Assembly: GCF_014851395.1 (NCBI RefSeq)
Contig: NW_024040707.1
Span: forward strand, 18,594,457-18,658,456
Origin: Micropterus salmoides
Taxonomy: Eukaryota > Chordata > Actinopteri > Centrarchiformes > Centrarchidae
DNA: 64,000 nt
Direction: 5' to 3'
Both the position numbers and the translations under genes were made by a program. Below the pieces are notes generated by a model, which did not search any database, had not been told where the DNA came from, and saw only the letters and a program-made list of their open reading frames with translations. Of the stretch, positions 24,731-45,710 are shown piece after piece (position 1 is the first letter of the stretch; the number at the start of each line of letters is the position of its first letter).

Positions 24731-27700
24731 GTGAGTAGAGTAGCTGTGTTACACTCTTTATGACAAAGCTAATGTGGGGCATTCATAATTATATTTAGAA
24801 ATATTGTGTCCTATAAATTCTCTTATTTTCTTTGTTGCCAGATGTCAATTAGTTCTGTAAAAAACATCACATGCTGAGTATTTGCAAAGTAGCTCTCTAT
24901 GATTCTGATGCTAATAAATTGTCAGCGTAAATCTGGAATCTAAGCTAAGCAAAGAAATGGGGCACTGAAAATAAGGCTGTCACCATCAGTGGCCTCCTTA
25001 GGGAGAAAGGAGCTCTCTCTTGCCACAGTGTGTGCTATTTATTTCACTGGGAAGGTCCAAAATGTTAACAGCCTGCTCCTTGTGATTCTTACACCTATGA
25101 TTATTATGAGAAGCAAAATAACAAAACTAAAACTGTAATTCAAAACTGAAATTGAGGACATCATCATTTTTCACTAGATTAAAAATTTAGAGAGTTTGCA
25201 CTTGCCCTATTTTTCAAAACTGCAAGCTGGCTGCAGAGAGCATAGACCTCCCCATAATTCTGCACTGTGACTTGGATAGAAGCTTGTGGGTTAAGTCACA
25301 GATAGAACCTGACAAACTAGAGATTTTTGGTTCACATGTAAAGCAATATGACACTAAGTAAAGAACATGATGTTATTAAGAAACTGTGTAATTATTTCAC
25401 AGTTTGTCCAGCAGCAAACTCTGTACTCTATTATTAACAATAACTATTTTTGGAGAGGAGCATATCACAGCTGGATGGTGGTGCAGAGTTAGCTCAGAAT
25501 GATGCTTTCAACTGTGAAATACCCTGCCTCCAATGCATGTCTTTGTCACAGCTCTTATAATATTAATCCTTTCTTGAAATGCATATGTTAAAAAGAACCA
25601 ATAATGCTAAATGGAAGAATGAATGAATGGATTTTTGTAGTAAAGTATGGTCATCTAAATATTGAGTCCCATTTCTTCAAACCTCTCAATGACTGGAAAT
25701 ATAAATTAGCTAATAACCTTGCCTAACCTTTGTAATTAGTAAATATAAAATATCAGTGAATATAGGAATTTAGTAAACTATATGTCCATTGCCCAGTGAA
25801 AGCATGTTAAGTCCAAACTATTACAATGTTCTGAGGTCAAATCAGGCATATATAGGTCAATCAGACAAAACATTAAAGTAAAAATGTGTTAAAGAAATCA
25901 AGCTAAATGTCTCTAACATGTAGCCTACATATATATACTGATGCCCACATTAGACTTTGTACTAATGTGCTTTAACCTTGCTGCCATCCTCATGTGCTTT
26001 AAGTGTTACACTGTGTGTACTGCATGATTTAATGACGTGAGACAGTCCCATTTAGACTTTGAGGATATGTGGGTCATGTTAAGACACCCACTCCTGCTCA
26101 CAGTTGGACCACAGACATAACAGCAACTCATAACTCCATAACCCACTGGTGGGTTTGAAATGCATGTTTTCTTTTTTTTTAAAACGTATTTTGGACTTAA
26201 ACTTAGAATAGTGATCTTTCACCAAAATTACTTCATTCTACATGTCTCATTCAAAGATTTGTCAGCAATAAACTGTTTGCACTAACCAGGTACTGTAAAA
26301 AAAAAAAAAAAAAAAAACTCTGAGCTCCTCAGCACAACACTAGGAAGCTTTGAATGACTAGGCTGACACCATCAGTCACGTAACAGCAATTCAGCCAGTA
26401 AGTCTGAAAAGCTGGCTGTGTTTACACCTTTTAATATACACTCTATGGTTTACACTGTGGTAGAGTGGACATGGAAGGCAAGGATTCATGCTGGAGATAC
26501 AAAACGTGGCATCAGTCCATGATCTCAGGCCATGATCATTCCTGCTCAGCCAGACGCTCACATCCTTAATGCAAACCCTAGCAAAGAACTTAGACTGTCC
26601 TTAGAATAAGCATTTGTGTTTGATATGTTTTTCTTAACAAAGAAATCACATTGTTAGATTACAAATTATCTTAATCCAGAAACCATGAATATGCAAATAT
26701 TTTACTTATACACTTTATTCAAAAGTGTAACTACTTGACCCACTAAGCCTCCTACTATACCGAGCCCCTTCCCTTGTCCATCCTGTTTTTGCACTGAAGG
26801 TTTGAAGGCTTGAGGTATCACAAAACGGGGCTAGTATATACATGCCTTAAACTCAGATTTAATGTGAGCACAAGAGGTAAAAGACATTTTGAGTGGAGGT
26901 GAACCTTAAGTATTTAAATCACTTAATCATTAATGTAAGGGCAGACTCAAAATAAGTGACCTTTTGGCCTTCTTACCTTTGGTCTGTTAATGATTAAATC
27001 CAGCTCTAAAATTCAGCTTTTACCCTAAAGTTACTTATTTTATGTAGCCTACCTGTCACCCCAATCATAAAATTAATAGTTTAAGGACTTTTAAAGCAAA
27101 TAATTCGTGTATTGTAAACCTCAAACCATACCTAGCTCTATATTCCTATATATGGAGTGTGTGGGTGTTCGGCCTACCTTGGTGTAAGGACGGCGTGCGT
27201 GCTCTACGTCATGACGCACAGCTGCTAGGGTTTTCTCACCCTGCCCTTCTCTGTGAGCCGTCACACATTCTTTAGTTTGCCGACGCCGCGGACACACCTC
27301 AGCCAACAAAACCATGGTGGGTTTTTTCTTCCACTCTGCTTAACTAGCATTACAATCGTTCTTGTGTAATCAACTATGTTCTTGTTTCAAGAAAGTAATT
27401 TCGTTGAGGCGAGGGTGTTAAGTTGGGTTTGAATATCTGAATTGCCTCGTTGGTCGCTAGCGGAAGTGCAACTTCTGAGAAGCTAACGTTAGCTTGCACG
27501 GTAGATAAAGTTAACAATCACACGATAGACTAATTAATGTCACCGAAGTACTGCGAGTACATCAATCGTTGCTAAATGTGCTGTAGTTAGGGAATAACTG
27601 GTTTGAGTAAATCTAACTAACTTAACTGTAAAACGCCTTTGAAGTTAACCCAAGCTAGCTAGCTTTGCATTGCGTTGCAGAAGGAACCATTTTCATGTTA

Positions 27701-30700
27701 GCCTAATTTCTCTTTGGACAGTCTGACTTCTCGGAAGATCAAATCGGTGGTGAGTTTTGATTTTGCCATTTTCCAGACCCCGCTTGTTTTGCATGCTTTC
27801 ATTCTTGCTTGGTTCAGATGACACTTTGCCCTGTATCTCCACTATCACCCTGCTCTATGCCGTCTGTCATAGTAGTCTTGGTTTTAGGCTAGTTTTCCTT
27901 CTCTATTTCCGTACTGTTTCACCACTTTCCACTTGCAACTGCTTGTCCTTTCCAGATTGAATTTAACCTGGATCAGATTCATGGTAAGTCAGTGAAAGGG
28001 GACCGCCTTAGCCCAGAAACTGATGGCTATCTTAGTGTTCAGGGTGTGATCTGCATGTTGGTTTTGGATAAACCAAATCTGTTTTAAATGTGAATGAGAG
28101 TCGCTTTGCACTGTTGTTTGGTACGTCAAAATCAGTCATACTTTGCATATAACGTTATAATACTTACAAGCTTTGACAGTGTGTTGCAGTGTTTTTTGTA
28201 TGTGGTCAGTCATGCATTAGCAGCACTTAAAAATCCAAACATAGCCAAAAGTGCATATCCGTTCTCATAAGTCTTGTTCTGTTAGACTGTAGTCATTCCT
28301 GGTTGTCAGTTTGCCATAAACTTTGCCTGTTATCTTCCAGCGGCTCATCTCCACAAGTGTGTGTGCCCTTTTTTGGTGCTGGAAACAGTGGTGGTTGGTT
28401 TTTGTCCTAGGGCTGGTTTGTTTAATCACCGTTTACTTAATAGGCTATAGCTACTCTCACTCTCCTCCTACTTTCCTCCACTCTTCTAATACCAAATATG
28501 GTGTTGGGAAGAGTTGCTCACAAGCCAGAAGGGAAGAGGCACATTCCTCAGAACAGGAAAAACTCCACAACAGTACTTGAGCTTTTTTGGGGAATAGCTT
28601 GTCCCCACAACAGACTGCTGCCCGGATATTGTGCAATCTATGTCTCCCTGATGGCTAGATCTTAGATAAGCTTTTTGTTTGGCTATTGAGCCCAACTAGA
28701 ATGCCTAATGTTACACCAAAGCTACATTAATCAGCCTTGGGATCAATTACAAGATTGCATCATTGCTGACTGTTGATAACGCCCAGGAAATTCTGCTTAA
28801 ACAACAACAAAAACACTCAATACGTTGTTATGTAAAGGCTGAGGTAGCTCACAGCCTTATTGACTTTTCAACAGCACAGTAAAATACTGACGGCAAAGTG
28901 GAGTGAATGCTGCGAGCCACCTGCAAGACCAATCTGCCAGATAGACTCCTACTTAATCTGGTAGTAAAACAGTGTGAATTACTGACACATTAATCTTGTT
29001 TGCTGCCATAAAATGAGATGTTATTAAAGATGACACTGGATTGACATGAACCCTAAGTGAACAAATAAGCTGTCTTTTCTACATTTTATACAAACCTACC
29101 TTTTTGACCATTGGGCACACAAAAGAAACATTTAAAGTTCAAAGGCAACTTGAGTGTCAAATACAAGTAATAAATGTACCATGTCCAATATTAGGTGACT
29201 TTAGTGAAGTACTCTATATTTTTGCAGCTTTTATCTGATGTTTTGTAGGAAGTGAATTTCCTTCTGTTTAGACGCACAGTATTTAGGATGTTCTTTGCCA
29301 TGGCTTATTTTCTTCAAGATAGTAAATCTCTAAGCATTTGAGCCCTAGCAAAGAGTTTCCTTACTTTTACACTTCTCTTTTCATGAGAAATTTCTTTCAT
29401 GCTATATTTATATCTGTTTGTTCTGGTGCTTTATTTGAGCTTTGACATGTGTCATTTACCACTACCTTTTAACACATTTCCCTGTAATTCAGACACATTT
29501 GATATCTTTGAAAATTTATTCCGCAAGTGTTGTATGTTGTGACTCCTACAAAGATGACAGAGTATGTAGTGTTGCATTGGTGGAGTTGTTTCACCTTGTT
29601 TCATCTTTTATTGATGCGTACTGAAAAAGTCAGACCAGATGAGTAACACCTATATACATAATTTGGTGAATTGAGGAAGTTAAGAGGTTTTTCAATGTCA
29701 ACCAGCAAAGTGCAGAGAGCAAGTTGTTTCTTAGTGTTTGGACCATACTCTTATCATGTGAGTGGAAATAGTAATTTTGTCAAAAGAATTTCAGCTTTAA
29801 AAACTAAGTTCAGAATGTCTGAACAAAGCTTGTCTGTGCAGAGTCTGGCCAGTAAAGGTGTACAGTTTATCAATATATCTGTTTCTCTGAAAAGACTGGA
29901 TAGTTATCTGGCATTTCAAACTTACACAGGTTCCTGCAGTGTGGTGCTGTTTGTGCTTTCTGCTCAACTTAAATTTAGGCCTACCAGCAGTAAACCAGAT
30001 CATAAATTTCATCACTTCTCATTATCTGTGCTTAGTCTAGTCTATTTTTCTTTCTACTTTTCTTCTGTCTGGCTTTTCTGTTTTTCATCTATTTCCAGTT
30101 AACTTCCAATCTTCATATTATTCATCCATACATTTCTGCTTGTCTTTTCATTTCAACAATAATTTCTATCCTTATTCTAATTCGTTTTGTCTCTCTATAT
30201 CCTGCAGACTTTAAGGATGCATTCCTGCTGTTCGACAGGACAGGAGATGGGAAGATCAGCTTCAGTCAGTGTGGGGACGTCATGCGGGCCCTGGGACAGA
30301 ACCCTGTCAACGCTGAGGTGCTCAAGGTCCTGGGCAATCCCACGGCTGAGGGTGAGTGGAGAAAATTAAATTTACTGGGATTTCTAGCTGTGTAGCTATG
30401 TGTAGAACTCATTAGATTGTCGCTATGCTGGAAAACACACACAAAAAATCTCTCATAATTCAACTCTTGTAGTTGCAATGTTCTTTGTGTTGTAGCTGCC
30501 GCTGGAGACTTGCATCATTTATTCTGTTTTTCTTTTGCAGAGATGAACACCAAGATGCTAGACTTTGAGCAGTTCCTGCCCATGTTCCAGGCCATCGCCA
30601 AGAATAAAGATCAGGGCTCCATGGAGGATTTTGTGGAGGGACTGCGTGTCTTTGACAAGGAGGGCAATGGCACAGTAATGGGAGCAGAGCTTCGTCACGT

Positions 30701-32659
30701 CCTCACTACGTTAGGCAAGTTACATTTTTATCCCCCTTGAATAGATATCTGGAGACAAAGACTATTTTGGGTGGATTTCTTTTATACATGCTAGTTTTTT
30801 GTTGTTTGTTTTTGTTTTAGTTTTTTTGCTAAATTCTACAATAACCACAATGGATAGTATCAGTGCAAAATTTACTAGAAAAATGTATTTACTGAAAAAT
30901 GAATGTACATGGCATCATGTAAGTATGTTATTGTTTGTAAATTAATTTGGCATCACGGGTATGCAAATGTCTTTTTGGTGTTATCGTTGTTTTTACTTAA
31001 CTTCTATTTCCTGTGTTCATTTTTCTTGAAGTATGAAATCCTTTGTCATCACATTTTTAAAGAAGAAAGAAAAGCATGGTAATGTGATTTAACATTTTTT
31101 ATGTTCTGTTTTCAGGTGAGAAAATGTCAGAGGAGGAAGTGGAGACGCTCTTGGCGGGACACGAAGATGCGAATGGCTGCATCAATTATGAAGGTGAGAG
31201 TGAAAGAAATAAACAAGCACGAAATAAGATGCTTGCTATAATTAGGCTGTGGCAATAAGCCTGCCAATTTTGGCAATGTGATAATGAAACCTCTGTCATG
31301 AAGTACGCTTATGTGTGCTGTGATATGTGAAATATCGGGTAATTGCCAAGATAAGTCCTTTGGGGGGGGGGGGAGAGGTAATTTTGACTGACACTCACTA
31401 CAGTATTGCTTGATTATGTCTTATGATTAGTTGGGAGTCTTTTCATGTTACTTTCTACTGTCTCTTATGTGTTCTTTACACTAAGAGGCCATGTATAAAT
31501 GTCAACATCTGACAGAGTGTTAACTGTTCTTCCTCCACAGCATTTGTCCGCCACATCATGTCAGGCTGAGGGCCGGTACGGGCATTTGGTATGCCATGAG
31601 ATGGCACTTCCAGGCTTTCTTGCATTCTAGTCGTTAATAATCCACTCCCATTAGGCCAACCTAACACTAATTGGCTTTAGTTGTGCGCCTCACTTTGACC
31701 AGAACAGGAACAATGTGCTGTTGAATTGTAGATTTGACCTGTAGGCGCCCTGAGGGAAAGCCTGGTGGTCCCTCTCATCTTTAGTCCTGAGGCTTTGACC
31801 CACGTGTAGCCTCCTGCTGTTCTGTCTCTCTATCCTGCAGCCCTCTGTCTTGGCCCCTGGCTGCAGCATGCCCTTCTGCTTGTGTCTGGGACTCCCGTCA
31901 GTTTATACGGGAATATGGTGGACACACAGGGAAGTGACTGGTCTCATTCAAGGAAAGGCTGGTGAACTGATGGATGCAGAGATCACAAGGCAGCTCCTCT
32001 AATATAATTTGCATGTCATTGGTGCTATTAAAGAAGGCTTTCCCCTGTGTTGATGTTAGGGGTGCTGCTCTTTTCACAGACAGATTAAATAGACGGTCAA
32101 TTTATTACTTTGAAGACATGTTTAATATTCAAGTATAACCGCCAGCTTAGGGAGAGTGGACCAGTCCCTTTTCCCCACTAACCAGATAATCGCAATGAGT
32201 TGCTCTTGTGCTGATTGTTTTCTCCTCTGTACTGATGGAAGCTGAATATGTAGCTGGCCGCTCTGACTGGACTGTAGCTCCCTTGATCTTCTCCCCTTTT
32301 CTCTGCTGCTCAACTAGAGGAAAGCAAACAGCGAGGATGGCTTCTCTAACCAGCTCTTCTTGGATCATAGACAATGCCAAATGCTTTGGCTGTTTATGAG
32401 ATAGAGACGATTACCTTACTTCTTTCTCTTAATACCCTGTTCAACCCTTCTTTCCTCTGGGACAGCAGAATATAGGGGGATCTGCCTCCAAATGCAGCAT
32501 CTCCCATCCAGGCTCACCAAAGCTGGATGGGGAGGGAGCTTATGTGCCACATGCTGTAGTTGGAGTGGGTCTCTGTCAAGATCTAGACCATGAGTCTCAC
32601 ATTTGCCTCTTTCTCATCTCTCTTTTACAGAACTGGTCAGGATGGTCATGAACGGGTGA
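24554..32659 (+). CDS. myl6: Myosin alkali light chain, long (MYL6B-like) isoform
   Basis: Essential light chains bind the myosin heavy-chain lever arm next to the motor domain. The proposed long form joins exon 1L (24554-24730), exon 2b (27956-27983), then 30208-30351, 30541-30714, 31116-31193, and a last exon at 31541-31569 or 32631-32659. All junctions keep frame and give 209 residues (human MYL6B 208). The first 59 residues start [11 protein letters not shown], are Pro/Lys-rich, and resemble the N-terminal extension of A1-type light chains, which contacts actin. Exon 2b starts IEFN, the spelling found in MYL6B at this place. The EF-hand domains in the common exons are MYL6-like. The pairing of 1L with 2b is inferred from protein similarity and from the MYL1 gene. 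Symbol myl6 is used for the whole locus. Confidence 0.78.
24731..27312 (+). other. Intron 1L and upstream region of the short promoter
   Basis: AT-rich intron with a poly-A run (about 26297-26317) and no coding exon recognised. Its right end (27140-27312) changes to a CpG-containing promoter-like stretch for exon 1S. Confidence 0.6.
27145..27312 (+). promoter_or_regulatory. myl6: Probable internal promoter for the short myl6 form
   Basis: A CCTATATATGG element at 27145-27155 is like a TATA box, or like a CArG box with one extra A/T base. A palindrome CGTCATGACG at 27207-27216 contains CRE-like half sites. CpGs are frequent from 27190 to 27300. The leader would be about 130 bp or shorter and ends in a good start context (caaaaccATGg). 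The start site is not visible from sequence. Confidence 0.45.
27313..27315 (+). CDS. myl6: Exon 1S: coding part is the ATG alone
   Basis: The start codon is followed directly by donor gtgggt, phase 0. A first coding exon consisting of the ATG only is the known layout of MYL6 and of the MLC3F promoter of MYL1. The donor is weaker than the others in the gene (gtgggt rather than gtaagt/gtgagt). Confidence 0.8.
27313..31569 (+). CDS. myl6: Myosin alkali light chain, short (MYL6/LC17) isoform
   Basis: Non-muscle and smooth-muscle essential light chain. The short form joins 27313-27315 (ATG only), 27722-27749, 30208-30351, 30541-30714, 31116-31193 and 31541-31569. The total is exactly 151 residues, the same as human MYL6. 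Exon lengths 28, 144, 174 and 78 match the family pattern as I know it. The N-terminus [16 protein letters not shown] parallels human MCDFTEDQTAEFKEAF. The first EF-hand loop ([12 protein letters not shown], about 20-31) and the later [12 protein letters not shown] loop (about 92-103) are present; these loops are largely degenerate for calcium in this family. The C-terminus is the non-muscle type ([10 protein letters not shown]). The intron after exon 4 uses a GC donor. Confidence 0.92.
27722..27749 (+). CDS. myl6: Exon 2a (short-form specific), 28 nt
   Basis: Flanked by ttggacag and gtgagt. Phase 0 in, phase 1 out. Encodes SDFSEDQIG plus the first base of the next Asp. Matches the MYL6 N-terminus. 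Confidence 0.88.
27956..27983 (+). CDS. myl6: Exon 2b (long-form specific), 28 nt
   Basis: Flanked by tttccag and gtaagt, with a strong pyrimidine tract. It has the same length and phases as exon 2a, 206 nt further on. Encodes IEFNLDQIH plus the first base of the next Asp. Human MYL6B has IEFNKDQLE here. If joined after exon 2a, the reading becomes GGT GAT TGA, an immediate stop. Confidence 0.85.
27984..30207 (+). other. myl6 intron before the first common exon
   Basis: No coding exon recognised. The 143-codon open frame at 29671-30102 lacks family resemblance. Confidence 0.6.
31541..31569 (+). CDS. myl6: Alternative end 6a (non-muscle type)
   Basis: The acceptor tcctccacag leads into a 29-nt coding tail giving AFVRHIMSG and TGA. 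A possible donor (ggccg|gtacgg) about 6 nt after the stop would make this a small cassette exon, as in mammals, where including it gives the non-muscle tail. Confidence 0.88.
32631..32659 (+). CDS. myl6: Alternative end 6b (smooth-muscle type)
   Basis: The acceptor tctcttttacag leads into a 29-nt coding tail reading in frame from exon 5 as ELVRMVMNG and TGA. Human smooth-muscle MYL6 ends ELVRMVLNG. Skipping exon 6a would produce it. Confidence 0.88.
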
Positions 32660-33173
32660 AGACAAAGAGCATCCCACTTTTTTACCTTGTCACATCTACC
32701 TACCTTTTTGCAGTTAGCTTCTCCAGCCCCGCCCACTCCACCCTGTGCCCTTTCCATGGATTAGTTTTCCACATTTAATTTAAGAAGTGCCTTTACATTC
32801 CCTACAAAAGACCACAAATGGCTATTCCTGCCAGGTCCATTCACATACATAACTACTTGTATACCATTCAGGAGTCTTTGTGCTTGCATTGTTTGCAATA
32901 ACATTCCAAGGACGCAGCACTGAAGATGACATAAATTGATAATGAAATACTGTAACTATTAAAAGTAGTGTGTCAGTGTTGGATGGGACATTAATATATA
33001 TGTACGTAATAACTGTCAGAGACCTTCTGTATCATTGGCTAAGACTTGCTTTGGCTGAGGAACATGTTCTTCCCATTCTCCAAGTAAACCGACCATACTA
33101 TCATGAGGTAGAAAGAAACATTTCGAATGGGTTCCCATGTTTTAAATTCACCCCAATTTTGTTGCTGCATTTA

Positions 33174-33179
33174 AATAAA
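33174..33179 (+). terminator. myl6: myl6 poly(A) signal
   Basis: AATAAA 515 bp after the 6b stop codon, followed by a GT-rich stretch (gtgtttcctg..ttggtggttt). Confidence 0.75.
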
Positions 33180-33797
33180 TGTGTTTCCTGAAAACATATC
33201 TTGGTGGTTTTTAGCAGGTTTGTTAGATTCAATAGAATGAGGTCCAAGACTCTTTACTGCCTTGTCTTACAACGTTCTGCACAATGCAATGATGTTGTTC
33301 CATTGACACAAGAGGGCAGTGTTGCTTCTGGAATCTGTAATGTTAAAAGGGCTGCTTCACTGTCAGACCACAGTGTATAATAGAGGAATATCTTGATCTG
33401 TTAAGCTTTTTTGAGCCAAATTAAGAGTTAATCAGGTGTGCAGGCTTTATTGCTCAAGTCAATATAAACTATTATTGCCTGTCTGAGACCATTTTAAGCT
33501 TTCACCTGTTGGTTGTTTAGGGACTTTGCATTTAAGCCAGGGGAAAAACTGATATGTATTTTGTCATGCTTTACATTTTCAGAGAAATCATTTGGTGACA
33601 AAGCACTATGATATGAGCTGTAGAAGGCTGTTTGGTGGCTTCCTGACCTTTTTTCTTCATTTTCTTCACATGCAACCACAACTGTTTCCCCTCATTAGGC
33701 ACCACAGCTAGTGGACTGTGGAGCTTATGTGTGTGGGGTAAGGTTCAGGAGGGTGTCATAGTCCACTGCTGAATAGGTTGCCCACTAATTACTCGGG

Positions 33798-33816
33798 GTG
33801 TGTGTGTGTGTGTGTG
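33798..33816. repeat. GT microsatellite
   Basis: About nine GT units. Confidence 0.9.
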
Positions 33817-34524
33817 GTCGATGGAAGTCAAGGCTATTGATTATTTTAATCCTCCTATTTGTGAGTCTGTGATCCTCGTGGCTCTGCATTCGACAGGGGA
33901 ATCACTAATGGGCCTCAGCGCAGCCTGTCTCAGACCTCTCCCCGTCCAATTAACTTTCAACTGGAATCTGCCAGGAGAGAGAGCCGGGGGCTGGGCCCAG
34001 GCATGGCTCGGCTACATCCCTCATTCTCTGCTCAGGAGCCACAGATTCAACAAATCCTTTAAGTCTAGAATGCCATCAGCTCTACTCTAATTAGACACTT
34101 TCCCTTTTGCCAATAATCTAAGATTCACTTTCTTTAACATGGAGAGGACTCTCCCTCTGTCTGCTTTAGGAACTGTTAAAGTGGCTATATTTAAAATTAT
34201 GGTCTCTTGAATAAACTGGTGATTTTAACTAGAAAATAGCAAAGTGTGGAAATATTCATCAAGTAATTCTAGGTGTATATATTAGATTTGTGAACATAGT
34301 TTATGTAGTGTATATGAAATGATACCCATAGTTTCAATATATGTTGCTGTCATTCATAAAATTAAAGACTAAAGGAAAATATTTCTGAGATACATTTTTA
34401 AACAAGGCACAATCTATTCAAGGTAATGGTGAGCAAAAACAATCTTGAATTTCAGATACCTTTCTTTAATTAGATTTTAGATCTCTATGGATAATAAGCA
34501 GGTAGAGAAAGAAAAATAGTTTGG

Positions 34525-34815
34525 CAGCTATTTTAATAATTGATCAATCACTTATCAAAATATTTCACAGGTCCCAGCTTTTCAAATGTGGGCATTTGCT
34601 TTTCTTTGTCTTATATGGCATTAAACTGAATTTCTTTGGGTTTTGGACTGTTAATTGACAAAACAAGACAATTGAAGAAATCACCTTGCTCTCTGGGAAA
34701 TTGTAATGGACATGTTTAACTTTTTTCTCACATTTTATAGACCAACCAGTTGATTGATTGAGAAAAGAATCATTAGATGGATCAATAATGAAAATAATCA
34801 TTAGTGGCCCTAGAT
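34525..34815 (+). repeat. Dispersed fish repeat, copy 2
   Basis: Contains 'gtcccagcttttcaaatgtg', 'tttgggttttggactgttaattgacaaaacaag', 'gctctgggaaattgtaatgg' and 'cattttatagacca', then closing attgattg words and 'agtggcccta'. Word order and direction match copy 1 at 2620-2955, with moderate divergence between the two. Confidence 0.7.
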
Positions 34816-36431
34816 TAAGATGGCTATGTTGGTCTGTTTCCCATAGCACTGTAAATATACTGTATGTATTCAGAAATATATATTCACTCAAAGAGAGCCC
34901 AACAAGATGTCCATAAAATCACTGTAGGATTATCAATGCATTCATAGAAATGTACCAATATTATTTATGGAAGATTTCAGCAATTCTCTGAATGTTTTCT
35001 TTTTATTGGTGGGCTTTCCAACACATCTTACTTCAAAACCCTGATAAGCCTCATCGAACACTGAACCCGTTTGGTTGTTTGTACAATTGATCACTATATT
35101 GTTACATTTAAAATGTATACATTCAATGGATTTTGTAGATCCTGGGTGTATTGTAAGCTGAGATCAATATAGCAGTATTAATGTTTGAGTCTTAGTGTCT
35201 TAAGACATATTGGAAATCCATGCTGTAGCAGGCAGTGGCCGTGGTCAGCCACTGTTCGATCTCTGCTGCAAGTCCACGCAGCCATGTCATGCATCCAATT
35301 CTCCCCAGTCGGTCCAAGTGGTCACTCCAAATTAAAACTGAACAAGGGTCTGCGTGTCTTATGACTGTTGAACGTACGTGCCTTTATTCAGCCCTGACTT
35401 TCAACACGCCAAAACAACATGCAAGAACACAGACATGGTAGGTATAGATATTTTAATAACAATTGTCTACTCAATCTATTCAACATACCAGATAGCCCAT
35501 CCCATGATTACTGTTTATACTGTACATATGGTATGACTTTGACAGGGTCTCTCAAAAATAAAGTACTAAGTAGGTATGGCAGTGTAATTACAGTAATGTG
35601 TCTGTAATGTATTTTACAATAATAAATGTGAAGTAAAACACCGCAGCTGTTGCTTTTCACTGCCTTACAGTATCTGTATATCCACTCGTACATACTGACA
35701 TACCCCCACACACACAATATTTTCAATAATGCACTCGGCAATTAAAACATCACCACACGAGTGCCATTCATAAAATGCGTTGCCTTGTTATGTTAATGTT
35801 TAGTTTTATCTTGCTGTGTGAGATCCTGTGTCATGATGGTAACAGGAATGAAAAGGTCACACATCTGTGTTTATTCAGATGGCCTTATTTTCATCAGTAC
35901 TGCCCCGATGCAGGGTGAATCACAACAGGCATTTAATTAATTTCATGTGGCGTAATTCACTTTAGGGAAGAAAAATGTTTACAGTGATGAAAATATACTC
36001 AGGCCAATCGATCAAAGGTCACTGGAATGGAGAGCAGAAATGTGTAAGGTAAATATTGTAGAGGTAAAGACTGGAATACAGTAGGTGTGCATTTGCCTCA
36101 GTTTAGTAATCTTGATTAATGGCACCCTCAACACCATTGTTGCATTAAAAAAACAATTAGACTGATGGTGTTTGTTATATTGCAGTTCTCACAATGTCAC
36201 TTAATACGAAACACATTATTATTAGTAATTTATAATTAGTATTTTTGATATTTCAGAGCCACGACGTGCAATTATTATGCGCACCTATATTTTACATATT
36301 CTGAAATTTGCACACAATGGGCACCAGAAAATTCAGCTGATCATAATGATTGGCTCAAAATCATACAACTTAATTCCAATTATCTCTTATTTCCACTCTA
36401 TCCAGACTTCTGCAGTCTCTTGTGATCTCAG

Positions 36432-36470
36432 CGTGTGTGTGTGTGTGTGTGCGTGTGTCTGTTGCATATA
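36432..36470. repeat. GT-rich microsatellite near c1ql4 3' end
   Basis: GT units with a single GC interruption, merging into a longer GT/AT-rich tract up to about 36580, downstream of the c1ql4 stop on its own strand. Confidence 0.85.
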
Positions 36471-36621
36471 TGTGTGTATGTATTTGTGTGCACATGCATT
36501 CATTGTGCATGTACACGTCTGTTTATGTGCATTAATCTGCGTTCGTACATGCCTGTATAAGTGTGAACATGTCTATGTGTACAGTATGAGAGTGTCCTTT
36601 CTCCATGAGCCAGGATTCAAT

Positions 36622-45710
<9,089 letters not shown>

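Larger units (their letters stand above)
33180..36621. other. Intergenic between myl6 and c1ql4 (tail to tail)
   Basis: Contains the second copy of the dispersed fish repeat, a GT microsatellite at 33798-33816, and AT-rich spacer. A candidate c1ql4 poly(A) signal (TTTATT, + strand) lies at 35870-35875. No coding exon was recognised. Confidence 0.5.

Noticed and set aside
27145..27155. CArG box (SRF site) in the myl6 internal promoter
   Set aside because: CC and GG are separated by seven A/T bases rather than six, so it is not a true CArG box; kept only as a TATA-like element.
29671..30102. 143-codon frame inside the myl6 intron
   Set aside because: No splice sites joining it in frame with the flanking exons and no family resemblance.
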